NCBI RefSeq assembly: GCF_003478505.1
Contig: NZ_QUFI01000006.1
Span: 1 to 64,000, forward strand
From: Clostridium sp. AF27-2AA
GTDB lineage: Bacteria > Bacillota > Clostridia > Lachnospirales > Lachnospiraceae
Length of the DNA: 64,000 nt
Reading direction: 5' to 3'
Below are positions 16,112-24,362 of the stretch, piece after piece. A program made the translations under genes and the position numbers. The notes below the pieces were generated by a model that did no database searches, was not told the origin of the DNA, and saw only the letters and a list, made by a program, of their open reading frames with translations. The number at the start of each line of letters is the position of its first letter. Position 1 is the stretch's first letter.

Positions 16112-17374
16112 TTACACCAGCCCCCTCTGTTTTTGCAGTTCCGCCCGTACCTTCTCCACACAGGGCATCTGACCCAGATCTGCCTGCAGTGCCGCAGCCA
16201 CTCCGGCCGCATGCCCGGTGGCAAAGCAGGTCCCCATAACTCTTACTGCCGCAAAGGCGGTATCATCTGCCCAGACCATTCTTCCAGCTCCGTACAGATT
16301 TTCCAGTGTTTCTGACTGTAATGCTCCCATGGGAATATGAAACCAGCTGCCCTCTTTTACCGCCAGATAGGTGGCCATCTTCGTCATGCTCCTGTGGATC
16401 TCCGGTTTCCAGCCGCCCCGGGCAATCCCGTCGGCCCGTCTGCGTCCGGAAAGCACATCCTCACCGGTCAGCTGTGTCCGGCCCACCAGCCTTCTGGTCT
16501 CCCTGAGTCCAATGGAAGGGCCGATCATGACCAGCTCGCTGTGTTCCATGCCGGGCATATAACGCTTCAAGGCCGCTGCATAACTCACGGCCTGCTCTCT
16601 CAGCTCCTGTTCCATTCTGGTAAGCTCCCGGGCAGACAAGCCTTCCGGCATCACACTTGGGATCAGGGCACAGACCACCTGGGACCCCTCCAGCGTCAGC
16701 AGGAATCCACTCTCCCTTGGAAGATGTTCCATACCGGCATTTCTGGCCTGTTCCACTGCACACTTCACAGCCGCAGGCGACATATCTTTTGTGATGTCAA
16801 CACCGCTCAGCCGAAACGGAAGGGAGGCTGCCTGAACCCGTCCTTGCGCATCCCCCCACATAACCTTTGCTCCGGCCAGGCGTGCCAGGTTTGCATCCCC
16901 CGATGCATCCACAAATGCCTTCGCCCTGATCTCAAACATCCCCTCATCATCCACGCAGTTCAATGCACAGATCCGGTTCTTCTCTGTCTGTGCACCAATG
17001 ACCGGACTATGAAGGAACAGGTCTGCCTGTAGATTCTGCAGGAGATGATCCAGCGCGCATTTTAAGTATTCCGGCTGAAAAGAAATATTCCAGTTGCCGG
17101 AAGCAGACAAACGATTCTGCGCCGGAGCTCCAAGCTTTTCCAATTCCGCAAGTACCAGACTTCCGGCGCCCTCTACCACTCGGACCGGATTTTTCCCACA
17201 GGTTGTAAAGCCACAGAAAGCTCCGACACCGGAATGGGTTGCCTCCCCACCCAGATAAGCATTGCGCTCTATCAAAACGACCCTGGCTCCGGCCATGGCT
17301 GCTCCGGCTGCCGCTGCGCATCCGGCAGTACCTCCGCCTACTACTGCCACATCATACTGTTCCAATCGTTCCAT
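16112..17374 (-). CDS. FAD-dependent oxidoreductase (FAD_oxidored family)
   Basis: A 420-residue flavoprotein with an N-terminal Rossmann dinucleotide fold, AVVGGGTAGCAAAAG, followed by IERNAYLGGEATHSG, as in PF12831 oxidoreductases. A later FAD contact is the AFVDASGDANLARLAG motif (about 150-165), and the C-terminal segment GAGRMVWADDTAFAAVRVMG fits the flavin-capping region. There is no signal peptide. The substrate is unknown. It starts 18 nt after aroE and precedes an EamA transporter, so a small oxidisable metabolite linked to shikimate metabolism or its export is possible, but that is inference from position. Confidence 0.85.
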   Translation of the reverse strand: MERLEQYDVAVVGGGTAGCAAAAGAAMAGARVVLIERNAYLGGEATHSGVGAFCGFTTCGKNPVRVVEGAGSLVLAELEKLGAPAQNRLSASGNWNISFQPEYLKCALDHLLQNLQADLFLHSPVIGAQTEKNRICALNCVDDEGMFEIRAKAFVDASGDANLARLAGAKVMWGDAQGRVQAASLPFRLSGVDITKDMSPAAVKCAVEQARNAGMEHLPRESGFLLTLEGSQVVCALIPSVMPEGLSARELTRMEQELREQAVSYAAALKRYMPGMEHSELVMIGPSIGLRETRRLVGRTQLTGEDVLSGRRRADGIARGGWKPEIHRSMTKMATYLAVKEGSWFHIPMGALQSETLENLYGAGRMVWADDTAFAAVRVMGTCFATGHAAGVAAALQADLGQMPCVEKVRAELQKQRGLV

Positions 17375-17392
17375 TCTACTATCCGCCCATTC

Positions 17393-18262
17393 CTATTCGC
17401 TGAAATACCGCTCCTGCACTTCCTTCACCGGCATTTCCTGTCCGGTGTACAGGCGGAAGGCCTCGGCCCCTTGCCACAGCAGCATACCGATTCCCGGAAT
17501 CACCTTGCATCCGGCTTTCTTTGCATCCTTTAACAGTTTGGTTTCTCTCGGATTGTATACAATATCAGAAACCACCAGTTCCGGCCGCAGCATACTCACA
17601 TCCGGAATCACACTCTGGTCATCCATCGGTTTCATGCCTACCTTTGTGGCGTTGCAGAACAGATCCGCGTCCGCCAGTTCCCTGCGCAGCACTTCCGCAT
17701 CCTCCAGATCAAAGATCTCTGCCTGGCACTCCGGCACATGTTCCCGGATCTTGCGCACCGTCTCCTCACCGTTTGCAAAACGCGGGGAAGATTTTCGGGC
17801 CAGGATCACGATTTTCTTTGCACCGCCCAGGGCGGCTGCAATCTGAATCGCCGTACCTGCGCCGCCGGTTCCGGCAATGATCAGTTTCTTCCCGTGAATG
17901 TCAAATCCGTGCTCCAGACAGTTGCGGATCCAGCCGGTTCCATCGGTGATATGTCCCACCAGTTTTCCATCTTCATTTACAATGGTGTTGATGGCGCCTG
18001 TCAGCTGTGCCGCTTTGGAAAGCTCATCACAGCAGGAAGCCGCCACCGTCTTTCCCGGCATGGTAATATTGCAGCCGCGGAAATTCATCATCTTTAACGC
18101 CTCAATGGCCTTTTTGGTGTCTTCTTCTTTAATGTCAAAGGCCAGATACCGGTAGTCCAGTCCCAGCTTCTCAAAGCTGTAGTTGTGCATAGCCGGGGAC
18201 CCGGAATGGGCCACCGGGCTCCCGATCAGGCATAACAGTCTTGTATGTCCGCTGATTTCCAT
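17393..18262 (-). CDS. aroE: Shikimate dehydrogenase
   Basis: A 289-residue NADPH-dependent enzyme reducing 3-dehydroshikimate. The shikimate pocket shows SPVAHSGSPAMHN near the N terminus, the catalytic Lys in NITMPGKT and the Asp in ITDGTGW. The nucleotide loop is GTGGAGTA, followed by ILARKSS, the Ser/Lys phosphate-binding pattern. The start MEISGHT has GGAGG about 6-7 nt upstream; the ATG five codons earlier contains that site. It heads a likely operon with the flavoprotein and the EamA transporter. With aroK nearby it suggests clustered shikimate genes. Confidence 0.93.
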   Translation of the reverse strand: MEISGHTRLLCLIGSPVAHSGSPAMHNYSFEKLGLDYRYLAFDIKEEDTKKAIEALKMMNFRGCNITMPGKTVAASCCDELSKAAQLTGAINTIVNEDGKLVGHITDGTGWIRNCLEHGFDIHGKKLIIAGTGGAGTAIQIAAALGGAKKIVILARKSSPRFANGEETVRKIREHVPECQAEIFDLEDAEVLRRELADADLFCNATKVGMKPMDDQSVIPDVSMLRPELVVSDIVYNPRETKLLKDAKKAGCKVIPGIGMLLWQGAEAFRLYTGQEMPVKEVQERYFSE

Positions 18263-18302
18263 AGTAATCCTCCTCATCTCTTCTGCTTTTTATGCTCGTT
18301 TC

Positions 18303-18331
18303 ATTGTGCATCAGAATTTTTCTGTTGGCAA
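18303..18331 (-). promoter_or_regulatory. Possible promoter of the aroE operon
   Basis: Minus-strand TTGCCA (18326-18331), 17-bp spacer, CACAAT (18303-18308). The -10 is only a 4/6 match. Confidence 0.4.
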
Positions 18332-18352
18332 GACTTTTTGCAGATTTCTTTA

Positions 18353-18428
18353 TTCATATTTCGTTCACAAATCATTCAAAAACCTTTTACAGATTCAACA
18401 CGATTTCTTCACGATTTCTCCCTATACT
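18353..18428 (+). promoter_or_regulatory. Six tandem pho-box-like 11-mers and -10 element
   Basis: Six consecutive 11-bp units run from 18353 to 18418: TTCATATTTCG, TTCACAAATCA, TTCAAAAACCT, TTTACAGATTC, AACACGATTTC, TTCACGATTTC. The TTCACA-N5 form and 11-bp phase are those of PhoB/PhoP operators. TATACT follows at 18423-18428 with no sigma-A -35, as expected for a PhoB-type activated promoter firing to the right. That the local regulator is PhoP is inference. Confidence 0.7.
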
Positions 18429-18434
18429 GTAACC

Positions 18435-18580
18435 ATAAACAACAGGAACGAAAGAGTTGTTTATAAAACGCTTAAAAGATTTTTTTCATAATACTCGAGC
18501 TGATAACGAAAGTTATCAGCTCTCCTCCCTTTTTATAACAAGCAAAAGCAGATGCTATTTCCCGGCATCTGCTTTTTTCG
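18435..18580 (+). ncRNA. Probable pho-regulated small RNA
   Basis: The only thing downstream of the pho-type promoter before genes on the other strand is about 145 nt of hairpin-rich sequence ending in a terminator. It contains AAACAAC/GTTGTTT (18437-18462), a perfect 11-bp stem with a GAAA loop (18497-18522) and the terminator hairpin at 18547. No ATG-initiated ORF with a ribosome site is present; a TTG ORF at 18457 runs through the terminator and is not convincing. An mRNA target is not identified. Confidence 0.55.
18547..18577. terminator. Terminator shared by the small RNA and the CaCA gene
   Basis: AGCAGATGC and GCATCTGCT flank a 9-nt loop, followed by TTTTT on the plus strand and preceded by AAAA. 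It can serve both converging transcripts. Confidence 0.85.
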
Positions 18581-18607
18581 TAGTTTCTTTTATTCAGTTT
18601 TTCACGC

Positions 18608-19525
18608 TTATCTCACACAGATATAAACCAGATATCCCGCATACATGGCAAGCATCACCAGGCCCTCCCACCGGCTGATACGAAGTTTGCTGCGGCATAG
18701 GATCCAGGTAATAACACTGGCTGCAATCAGAGAGACGGTATCAATCACCGCAAAACCGGTCACTACAATCGGATGGACTGCTGCCGAGGCAGCAAGGACC
18801 ATCAGAATATTGAAAATATTGGACCCGATGACATTGCCGAGTGCCAGACCGTTTTCACCTTTCCGTGACGCAACCACGGAAGTGACCAGCTCTGGCAGAG
18901 ATGTTCCCAGGGCTACCACCGTCAGTCCCACCAGAGTCTGGGAAAGTCCAAAAGATAAGGCAATTGCTTTGGCACTATCTACTACCAGATTTCCGCCCCA
19001 TACAATAGCCACCAGGCCTCCGACAATGTAAACTACACTGACAAGCGGAGACAAAACCTGGATTTCTTCCTCTTCTTCCGTACGGTTGGCCAACGCATCC
19101 CGAATGGTCAGACCTATGAACGCAGCAAACAGCACCAGCAGGAAAATGGCCTCAGGCCGGCTCAGAAAATGATCCCGGAAGATCATCAAAAACAGGACCA
19201 CCGCCACACTAACAGAAGCCGCGTAATCCCAGCGCAGCTGCACCGCAAACGGGCGGATGACACCGCAGCATCCTAAAACCACCAGCAGATTGAACAGATT
19301 GGAGCCGATGACATTGCCCACCGCAATTTCATTGCTGCCGGCCAGAGATGCGGTCGTGCTGACTGCCAGCTCTGGTGCGCTGGTTCCAAATGCCACAATG
19401 GTAAGTCCAATGATGATACCGGGCACCCTGAGCGCCCGCGCAATGGACGAGCTCGCCTCCACAAAATAATCCGCTCCCTTGATCAAAAGCACAAAGCCGA
19501 CAACCAGCCAGACGTACATCAGCAT
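18608..19525 (-). CDS. CaCA-family sodium/calcium antiporter (YrbG type)
   Basis: A 305-residue inner-membrane exchanger with two inverted repeats of about five helices. Each repeat has its alpha motif: AFGTSAPELAVS with GSNLFNLLVV in the first and ALGTSLPELVTS with GSNIFNILMV in the second. These form the ion-binding centre. A charged cytoplasmic loop (NRTEEEEE) separates the halves. The start MLMYVW has GAGGAGG 6 nt upstream. It has its own strong promoter (19590-19618) and appears monocistronic. It probably exchanges Na+ or H+ for Ca2+. Confidence 0.92.
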   Translation of the reverse strand: MLMYVWLVVGFVLLIKGADYFVEASSSIARALRVPGIIIGLTIVAFGTSAPELAVSTTASLAGSNEIAVGNVIGSNLFNLLVVLGCCGVIRPFAVQLRWDYAASVSVAVVLFLMIFRDHFLSRPEAIFLLVLFAAFIGLTIRDALANRTEEEEEIQVLSPLVSVVYIVGGLVAIVWGGNLVVDSAKAIALSFGLSQTLVGLTVVALGTSLPELVTSVVASRKGENGLALGNVIGSNIFNILMVLAASAAVHPIVVTGFAVIDTVSLIAASVITWILCRSKLRISRWEGLVMLAMYAGYLVYICVR

Positions 19526-19589
19526 AATTTTCCTCCTCACCCACAATGGGGACTGTATTCACAATCACATTGATTCTTAAATGAAATAC

Positions 19590-19618
19590 AGTATAGGCGG
19601 TTTCGGGCTGCTTGTCAA
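19590..19618 (-). promoter_or_regulatory. Promoter of the CaCA antiporter gene
   Basis: Minus-strand TTGACA (19613-19618), 17-bp spacer, TATACT (19590-19595): near-perfect sigma-A promoter about 65 nt before the start codon. Confidence 0.85.
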
Positions 19619-19646
19619 GGCGCTTCCAGTCTGCTAAAAACGCTTA

Positions 19647-21119
19647 TTAAGAAACTTTCCGGTTTATCTCCGGGAAGCGCACTTTCCCGGCCAGAAGCCA
19701 CAGTGTCAGAAGATTCGGGTATGCCATCAGGCAATTGACCAGGTCCGACACAATCCAGACCAGATCCAAACGGCAGACACAGCCCAGCCAGACCGCCAGA
19801 AGATAGAGAATCGTATAGAAATATTCTGCATCTGCGCCAGAACACAGGCGTTCTGCCAGATAAGAAAACATCTGTCTTCCTATATAATACCAGCCGAGGA
19901 TCGTTGCAAAAGCAAATGATGCCATGCTGCCGGACACCAGGATGCCGCCAAACCTGCCGAGAATTTTTGTGAAGCAGAAGGAAGTGAGGGCAGCGCCATC
20001 CAATCCGGCCTGCAGCGACTGGCTTTCTGCTGCCGCATGACCGGCTGTCATGGGCCACACAACTCTGCCCCCGACAGTCAGCGCAGACTCCCGCCCCACA
20101 CACAGAATCACCAGGGCCGTCAGCGTGCAGATCACAATGGTATCAAAGAACACCTCAAACATGGCCCACATGCCCTGCTCCTCCGGCGTGGTATCCTCTG
20201 CTGCTCCATGCAGCACCGCCAGTGTTCCCAGGCCCGCTTCGTTGGAAAACACGCCCCGGGCCAGGCCAAAGCGCACACTTCGGGAAAACAGAAATCCGGC
20301 AATTCCGCCTCCTGCTGCACCCGGTGTCCAGGCTTCTTTTATAATCTGTAACAGTACCACCGGAATACTCCGGCGGCACATCACCAGCACCCACACCGAA
20401 AAGAAAAAATAAATTCCCGCAGACAGCGGCACAAACCAGGAAGTCATCCGGGAAATACGCCGGATTCCGCCCCACACCACCGCTGCAGTCAGGGCCGTAA
20501 CCAAAACCGCCGCAGTCTCCGGCTTCATGCCGGCCTCATAGCGGAGCGTTTCACTGACCGCATTGGCCTGCACCATGCTTCCCATGCCAAGGGATGCCAG
20601 CACCGCAAAGAACGCATACAAAAGACCCATACTCCGGCAGCCCAAACCGCGCTCCATAACGGCCATGGGACCACACTGCCATGTCCCGTCTGGCCCTCGA
20701 TAACGGTACTTCTGCCCCAGACTGGTCTCCGCGTAAGCTGTAGCCATGCCGATCAGGGCTGAAATCCAGAGCCAGAACACCGCGCCGGGGCCGCCCGCAG
20801 TGAGAGCCGTGGCCACGCCGACAATGTTGCCGGTGCCGATCGTGGCCGCCAGAGCGGTGCAGGAGGTCTGGAAAGCGGAAACCGTAATTTTGTCTGAGGC
20901 AGCCCTTCTGCGGTCCTCGTCAGCTGCAGACTCCCGCTGTTTTTCTGTACGCACTCCGGACTGCCAGAGACTCCCCACGGTCTTTTTCCACCAGTATGAC
21001 AGCCCGCGAACCTGAAATCCACCGGACCGTACGGTAAAAAACAATCCTGTCCACAAAAATAAAAATATTGTCCACGGTCCCCAGACAATTTCGTGTAACA
21101 GCTGCAATGTCTGCTGCAT
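19647..21119 (-). CDS. Alanine/glycine:cation symporter (AGCS family)
   Basis: A 490-residue Na+- or H+-coupled importer for alanine or glycine, with about eleven membrane helices. Family stretches are PWTIFLFLWTGLFFTVRSG near the N terminus, TIGTGNIVGVATAL, GGPGAVFWLWISALIGMATA and ETSLGQKYR. A longer cytoplasmic insert (about 60-90, KQRESAADEDRRR) follows the first helices. I start at MQQTLQL (21119) with GGGGATAACC upstream; in-frame ATGs nine and four codons earlier are possible. It is transcribed divergently from the phospholipase C-like gene. Confidence 0.9.
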   Translation of the reverse strand: MQQTLQLLHEIVWGPWTIFLFLWTGLFFTVRSGGFQVRGLSYWWKKTVGSLWQSGVRTEKQRESAADEDRRRAASDKITVSAFQTSCTALAATIGTGNIVGVATALTAGGPGAVFWLWISALIGMATAYAETSLGQKYRYRGPDGTWQCGPMAVMERGLGCRSMGLLYAFFAVLASLGMGSMVQANAVSETLRYEAGMKPETAAVLVTALTAAVVWGGIRRISRMTSWFVPLSAGIYFFFSVWVLVMCRRSIPVVLLQIIKEAWTPGAAGGGIAGFLFSRSVRFGLARGVFSNEAGLGTLAVLHGAAEDTTPEEQGMWAMFEVFFDTIVICTLTALVILCVGRESALTVGGRVVWPMTAGHAAAESQSLQAGLDGAALTSFCFTKILGRFGGILVSGSMASFAFATILGWYYIGRQMFSYLAERLCSGADAEYFYTILYLLAVWLGCVCRLDLVWIVSDLVNCLMAYPNLLTLWLLAGKVRFPEINRKVS

Positions 21120-21218
21120 GGTTATCCCCATCCACCTGCTATTCATCCTAACTTATGCACAGAGTTCCTCGTAATTTCATGTGGGATGTGCTATAATCCA
21201 ACTATAGGAGGTATTCTT

Positions 21219-22199
21219 ATGCCCGGATTTACTACACACTATATCTTAGGAATGAAGGCCTACAATGACCTTCCCAACAATCAGTTAAAATACATCATCG
21301 CCAAATACCGCTGGCTCTACCAGCTTGGCCTGCAGGGGCCGGATATGTTTTTCTACAACATCCCCATCCTGCGCCACCGGGACTACCGCAACGTCGGCTC
21401 CTACATGCATGAACATCACATCCAGGACTTCTTTGTCTGCTACCTGCAGCATTTAAGCGAAGTGAAATCCCGTCAGCAGAGAGAAGAAGGACTGGCCTAT
21501 TTCTGCGGCTACTTAAACCACTACATCGGAGACTCCATCTGTCATCCTTACGTGTACGGACGCATCGGCTACGATGCCAAGGCGCCAAACAGCCAGGCCC
21601 ATGGCCGCCACGCCGCCCTGGAGAATGACATTGACGCGATCCTCCTGTGGAAATACAAACACAAAAAGCCGTCCCAGTTCAATCAGGCGGCTACCATCTG
21701 CTTAAACGGCATGGAGACCCAGTTCATTTCCAGGTTCCTGGCAGAATGCATCAATGAGGCTTACTATCCCATCACCTACAGCAACAACTTCCAGGTGACC
21801 CCCTCCATGATCCACCGTTCCATCCTGGCCCTGCGCTTCGGCTGCCGCACCCTGGCAGATCCAAAAGGATCCAAGCGCAATAAGATTGCTTTTGTAGAAA
21901 AGCTGGTTCTGAAAAATCCGGTGGCATCCCAGAAGCTGGTCACCGATGAGATCAGCAACCCCCGGGAAGTTTTAAACATCGACCACAATATCTGGTGCAA
22001 CCCCTGGGACCGCAGACTCGCCTCCCGCGCCTCCCTCCCGGACCTGTTCCGCCAGTGCCTGCACAAAAGCAGCAATGTATACGCCATCATCAATTCCTAC
22101 CTGACCGGTGAACTGCCAAACACCAAAGAAAACATGGACCGGCTGCTGGATGAGTTAGGGAGCTATTCGTATCATAGTGGGCTGCATGTGGCAGACTAA
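21219..22199 (+). CDS. Zinc-dependent phospholipase C family protein
   Basis: A 326-residue protein of the Zn_dep_PLPC fold (PF00882), with the typical opening MPGFTTHYILGMKA and metal-site histidines in GPDMFFYN, MHEHHIQDF and YLNHYIGDSICHPYVYG. There is no signal peptide, so it is probably cytoplasmic and not the secreted toxin form. Members of this clostridial subfamily are mostly uncharacterised; phosphodiesterase or phospholipase activity is inferred from fold. AGGAGG lies 7-8 nt before ATG and a TATAAT (21192-21197) about 25 nt further up. A strong terminator follows. Confidence 0.85.
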   Translation: MPGFTTHYILGMKAYNDLPNNQLKYIIAKYRWLYQLGLQGPDMFFYNIPILRHRDYRNVGSYMHEHHIQDFFVCYLQHLSEVKSRQQREEGLAYFCGYLNHYIGDSICHPYVYGRIGYDAKAPNSQAHGRHAALENDIDAILLWKYKHKKPSQFNQAATICLNGMETQFISRFLAECINEAYYPITYSNNFQVTPSMIHRSILALRFGCRTLADPKGSKRNKIAFVEKLVLKNPVASQKLVTDEISNPREVLNIDHNIWCNPWDRRLASRASLPDLFRQCLHKSSNVYAIINSYLTGELPNTKENMDRLLDELGSYSYHSGLHVAD

Positions 22200-22220
22200 A
22201 CAGAACCATTCCAAATCAGA

Positions 22221-22246
22221 AGAGGCTGTTCGCAGCCTCTTTTTTG
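22221..22246 (+). terminator. Terminator after the phospholipase C-like gene
   Basis: AGAGGCTG-TTCG-CAGCCTCT followed by TTTTT: an 8-bp stem with a stable UUCG loop. Confidence 0.92.
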
Positions 22247-22306
22247 TGTTATTATCTCAGTTCTAACAATACAATGCAAATATAAGTTAATATTTCAGTT
22301 AAAATC

Positions 22307-22337
22307 TTGCATATTATTTTAATGTATCATATAATAC
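22307..22337 (+). promoter_or_regulatory. Promoter and operator of the toxin-antitoxin pair
   Basis: TTGCAT (22307-22312), 17-bp spacer, TATAAT (22330-22335). A palindrome GTAT-N6-ATAC (22324-22337) overlaps the -10, a typical place for antitoxin autoregulation. Confidence 0.7.
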
Positions 22338-22363
22338 TTATACAGATGAAAGGAGGTTTTCCT

Positions 22364-22714
22364 ATGAGTTTCGCATTTGCCAATATGACCGAAAAATTAA
22401 TTCCCATTTCTGATTTCAGCCAGGGAAAAGCTGGCAAAATCTTTAATGATGTCGCACAGAATAACAGCGAATACATTGTTTTGAAAAACAATCAGCCTAC
22501 TGCTGTCCTTATCTCTGTAAAAGAATATCAGGACACTCAGAAAAAGCTGGCCCGCCTTGAAAAATTTATGGAGGCCATTGAAAATATGCGTCTGCTGAAG
22601 CTTGCCCAGTCCAGATCTTTAGATGACACCACTTCGTTTGAATCCTTTATAACGGAAGAGGGATTTTCCATTGAAGAATTAGAACAGCTCGCAGAAAGCC
22701 TAGAAATCGAATGA
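22364..22714 (+). CDS. Phd/YefM-family antitoxin
   Basis: A 116-residue protein with an N-terminal Phd/YefM fold (about 10-60, LIPISDFSQGKAGKIF and YIVLKNNQPTAVLISVKEY). Such domains dimerise and bind the operon's operator. The acidic C-terminal half (about 60-116, FITEEGFSIEELEQLAE) would wrap and neutralise the toxin. AAAGGAGG precedes the ATG, and the gene overlaps the toxin by ATGA. It is long for the family (usually 75-90) because of the extended tail. Confidence 0.88.
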   Translation: MSFAFANMTEKLIPISDFSQGKAGKIFNDVAQNNSEYIVLKNNQPTAVLISVKEYQDTQKKLARLEKFMEAIENMRLLKLAQSRSLDDTTSFESFITEEGFSIEELEQLAESLEIE

Positions 22715-23070
22715 AAAGATGGAATATAAAAATTACAAAAGAGGCGAAAAAAGATTTCCAACAGCTTGACAACAGCCTGAAAAAGCAGGTAGCCGCCGGT
22801 ATCATCAAAGTGGCCCGGGCCCCGCTTCCCAGTCCACACGGCTATGGAAAACCTCTTGGCAACAAAAACGGGAAAAATCTAACCGGTTTTTTCAAAATTA
22901 AATACAAAGGAATCGGCATCCGCATCGTATATACCCTTGTACTCGCTGATGTCACTATGAATATCGTTGTAATCTCTGAGCGTGATGACAATTACTGCTA
23001 TGACCTTGCGTTTAAGCTATACCAGAAATACGGAGATAGGCTTTTTGAAAATATTTTCTTTGATTTTTAA
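22711..23070 (+). CDS. RelE/ParE-superfamily toxin
   Basis: A 119-residue basic protein starting in the antitoxin's last codons. The RelE/ParE fold is recognisable in ITKEAKKDFQQLDNSLKKQV, GNKNGKNLTGFFKIKYKGIG and RIVYTLV, followed by a strand IVVISERDDNYCYDLAFK. RelE-type members cleave mRNA at the ribosome and ParE-type members poison gyrase; the sequence alone does not decide. It ends in a terminator. AT-rich compared with neighbouring genes, consistent with a mobile module. Confidence 0.88.
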   Translation: MKRWNIKITKEAKKDFQQLDNSLKKQVAAGIIKVARAPLPSPHGYGKPLGNKNGKNLTGFFKIKYKGIGIRIVYTLVLADVTMNIVVISERDDNYCYDLAFKLYQKYGDRLFENIFFDF

Positions 23071-23077
23071 TAGAAAA

Positions 23078-23109
23078 AACCAGGCGATCCCTTATCGGAT
23101 CACCTGGTT
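23078..23109. terminator. Terminator between toxin and metallo-beta-lactamase-fold gene
   Basis: AACCAGGCGATCC and GGATCACCTGGTT form a 12-13 bp stem with TTTC after it and AAAA before. It overlaps the last codons of the convergent minus-strand gene. Confidence 0.85.
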
Positions 23110-24279
23110 TCCATCTTTCATGCAGTAATGCTTTTCTACATTTAGTTCTTTCATCCACGCCTTGGTCTCCGGCGTTGTATACTTCCCGTCTTCGTTATCC
23201 CACAGCCACTTTGGTGTCGGCCACAGACAGATGCTCGGGCTCACTGCCTCGTAAAATTCTTTCGTCACGGCATGCTGTCCGTGGTGTGCCATCTGCACAA
23301 TGTCGGCTTTTAAATCTTCCTTCTCTACCGTTTCCAGCACATGGTTGCCGCCATCCACCTGCAGATCGCCGGTAAACAGAATGGTCACGCCATTGACCAG
23401 CATCCGGTATACCATGCTGGCGTCGTTTCCGTCCCGCTCGCCCACATGGTCGTCATCCGGCTCGTAGCGGTCGTTTAACACGGTGATACACACATCATCC
23501 ACCAGGATCTCATCACCCTTTTTCACCGGGCATGCCTCTCCTTTCGGAAGTCCGGCCAGGGCGGTGAGGATGGCATCCGCGGTTCCCAGATCGCCAAGCT
23601 CATGCTTCTTGTACCAGTCCAGGGAAGCGAAATTATAGTAAATGTGATCGATGGTGATTCCGGTGTTTTCCCCGTCAACCTCACTTTGCAGGAGATTTAA
23701 GAGTGCTCCCACATGATCGGTGTGAGCGTGGGTCAGAAACCAGGCGGATACATGGCCGCCGCGCTGTTTGATCTGCTCTTTTAGGTAATCGGCATCGTCC
23801 CACCAGCCGCCGTCCACCACGATCAGACTGCCTTTCTTCGTCTCCAGAAGGAACGACATCATCTGGGCCTTCGTCTGTCCGGCCAGCATGGTTAGCTCCG
23901 CTCCGCCAAGGATCGGCTCCGTCCGGGTCGCGATTTCTTTTTCTGTCTTTCCCTGGGCCTCCAGCTCTTTTGCCTTCTCGCCCTCTGTCACCAGCTCCAC
24001 ATTTTCATAAGCTCCGGTGCTTCCGGTCTGCTCCGTTTTGTGGGCTGATCCTGAAGTATCTGCGCCTTTTTTGTGAGCTGCCCGCCTAACCGCAAACACG
24101 CAGCCAAAGGTAAGAAGCAGCACCAGCAATACGCCCAGGATCACAAACCACATATTCCTGTGACGCCGGTAACTGCGGTATCTTCTGGACGCGGCACGGT
24201 CGATGGACATCTCCATCTGCCATCCGATTTTCCGGCTGCCGCTTCTTCTAAATCTGTGTCTTCTGCCAAATCTTCTCAT
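23092..24279 (-). CDS. Membrane-anchored metallo-beta-lactamase-fold hydrolase (ComEC-like)
   Basis: A 395-residue protein: a strongly basic N terminus (RRFGRRHRFRRSGSRK), one membrane helix (about 45-65) and an extracytoplasmic metallo-hydrolase domain (about 120-395). Metal ligands are in THAHTDHVG, the FTGD strand and MAHHGQHAV. The layout matches soluble relatives of the ComEC/Rec2 C-terminal nuclease domain, though substrates of these stand-alone forms are mostly unknown. AAGGGG lies 5-6 nt before the chosen ATG. It is convergent with the toxin gene and divergent from the BCCT gene. Confidence 0.88.
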   Translation of the reverse strand: MRRFGRRHRFRRSGSRKIGWQMEMSIDRAASRRYRSYRRHRNMWFVILGVLLVLLLTFGCVFAVRRAAHKKGADTSGSAHKTEQTGSTGAYENVELVTEGEKAKELEAQGKTEKEIATRTEPILGGAELTMLAGQTKAQMMSFLLETKKGSLIVVDGGWWDDADYLKEQIKQRGGHVSAWFLTHAHTDHVGALLNLLQSEVDGENTGITIDHIYYNFASLDWYKKHELGDLGTADAILTALAGLPKGEACPVKKGDEILVDDVCITVLNDRYEPDDDHVGERDGNDASMVYRMLVNGVTILFTGDLQVDGGNHVLETVEKEDLKADIVQMAHHGQHAVTKEFYEAVSPSICLWPTPKWLWDNEDGKYTTPETKAWMKELNVEKHYCMKDGNQVIR

Positions 24280-24362
24280 AAAATCCCCTTGCTTTTTCCG
24301 CATTGCGGTGCTATTATGTTCAATATAATTCAATTTTAAGTTTTTTTGAACAGGAGGCCGTT

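Noticed and set aside
18457..18678. TTG-initiated ORF of 73 codons downstream of the pho-type promoter
   Set aside because: It runs through a perfect hairpin and the terminator into the antiporter gene on the other strand, and its composition is not protein-like after residue 20.
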